From positions 165,974 to 229,973 of the forward strand of contig NZ_JADPBQ010000003.1 in the NCBI RefSeq assembly GCF_015670405.1: a stretch of DNA of 64,000 nt, read 5' to 3'. The DNA is from Clostridium sp. 1001271B_151109_B4. Lineage in GTDB: Bacteria; Bacillota; Clostridia; Clostridiales; Clostridiaceae. A program made the translations under genes and the position numbers. A model generated the notes under the pieces. The model searched no databases. It was not told where the DNA came from and saw only the letters and a list, made by a program, of their open reading frames with translations. Below, piece by piece: positions 63,745-64,000 of this stretch (positions are counted from its first letter, which is position 1; the number at the start of each line of letters is the position of its first letter).

Positions 63745-63778
63745 CAAAAAAGGCACTTAGTTTTATACTAAGTACCTT
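63745..63778 (-). terminator. Terminator of the rRNA operon
   Basis: Minus-strand stem AAGGTACTTAGT / ACTAAGTGCCTT, with one G-U pair, followed by TTTTTG. It starts 5 bases after the 5S 3-prime end. Confidence 0.85.
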
Positions 63779-63783
63779 ACACT

Positions 63784-63900
63784 ACCTGGCAACGTTCTAC
63801 TCTCCCACACAGTCACCCGTGCAGTACCATCGACGCTGTAGAGCTTAACTTTCCTGTTCGGAATGGGAAGGAGTGTTTCCTCTACGCCATCATCACCAGA
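63784..63900 (-). rRNA. rrf: 5S ribosomal RNA
   Basis: 117 bases on the minus strand, from TCTGGTGATGATGGCGTAGA through CCCATTCCGAACAGG and GTTAAGC to GAACGTTGCCAGGTA. These are the conserved helix I/III and loop strings of bacterial 5S. It lies about 50 bases after the 23S end, as expected for the rRNA operon. Confidence 0.95.
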
Positions 63901-63949
63901 TTATTGAGATTGTTATCTCAAAATTGCACATGAATTATATTTTTATTGG

Positions 63950-64000
63950 TCAAGCCCTCGACCTATTAGTATCAGTCAGCTACATACGTTACCGCACTTA
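63950..64000 (-). rRNA. rrl: 23S ribosomal RNA, 3-prime end (partial)
   Basis: The minus strand reads GACTGATACTAATAGGTCGA and then GGGCTTGACC, the conserved 3-prime end of 23S rRNA. The gene continues beyond the right edge. Confidence 0.95.

Overview
This is low-GC, Gram-positive, anaerobic, Clostridium-like DNA (cluster I type). The support is strong AT bias, strong AGGAGG-type ribosome sites, anaerobic cobalamin genes (cbiK, cbiD), anaerobic sulfite reductase (asrABC), LTA synthase, BceAB-like transporters and the infC-rpmI-rplT operon. Almost everything is on the minus strand. The plus-strand genes are a glycolipid pair (24.7-26.5 kb), a heterodimeric ABC exporter (31.4-34.9 kb), an LTA-synthase-like gene (35.8-37.8 kb) and a small methyltransferase (62.9 kb). 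Species cannot be named from sequence alone.

Layout. 1-6.8 kb: a cobalamin riboswitch and a cbi operon, transcribed cbiK-cbiA-cbiC-cbiD-cbiE-cbiT-cbiL-cbiF and cut by the left edge. 7-12 kb: a repeat-rich surface protein and a GH42 beta-galactosidase. 12-17 kb: a ugp-like glycerol-phosphate/sugar ABC importer without its ATPase, with a HAD phosphatase and a GDPD. 17-24.6 kb: two drug/peptide-type ABC systems, a GNAT and a BceRS-like two-component system. 24.7-26.5 kb: glycolipid glycosyltransferase and PlsY-like acyltransferase. 26.6-30.2 kb: a TelA / VWA / membrane-protein cassette. 30.4-35 kb: an AraC regulator divergent from a heterodimeric ABC exporter. 35-38.6 kb: DedA, LTA synthase, RluF-like. 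38.7-45 kb: an unrecognised operon of small secreted protein, two paralogous propeller-like lipoproteins and an ABC transporter. 45.4-53.5 kb: a CDF cation exporter, then an operon asrA-asrB-asrC-narB-ferredoxin-FAD reductase behind a structured leader RNA. 53.5-58.7 kb: PHP phosphoesterase, infC-rpmI-rplT with L20-type leader, RNA methyltransferase, GltD-like oxidoreductase. 59-63.5 kb: acetate kinase, a 60-aa peptide gene with a glycosyltransferase-like partner, PRPP synthetase, methyltransferase. 63.7-64 kb: 5S and the 3-prime end of 23S rRNA.

How the parts relate. Sirohydrochlorin is the substrate of CbiK and the precursor of siroheme needed by AsrC, so the cobalamin and sulfite modules draw on one tetrapyrrole branch. 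The asr-nar operon joins siroheme sulfite reduction with a molybdopterin nitrate reductase and its electron carriers.

Most worth following up: the unassigned structured leader upstream of asrA (53.25-53.49 kb); the peptide/lipoprotein/ABC operon (38.7-44.9 kb), whose permease has an apparent start-proximal frameshift; the TelA-VWA cassette; the 60-aa peptide gene next to a glycosyltransferase-like protein; and a dispersed two-hairpin intergenic element in four copies, one of them inside the cobalamin leader.
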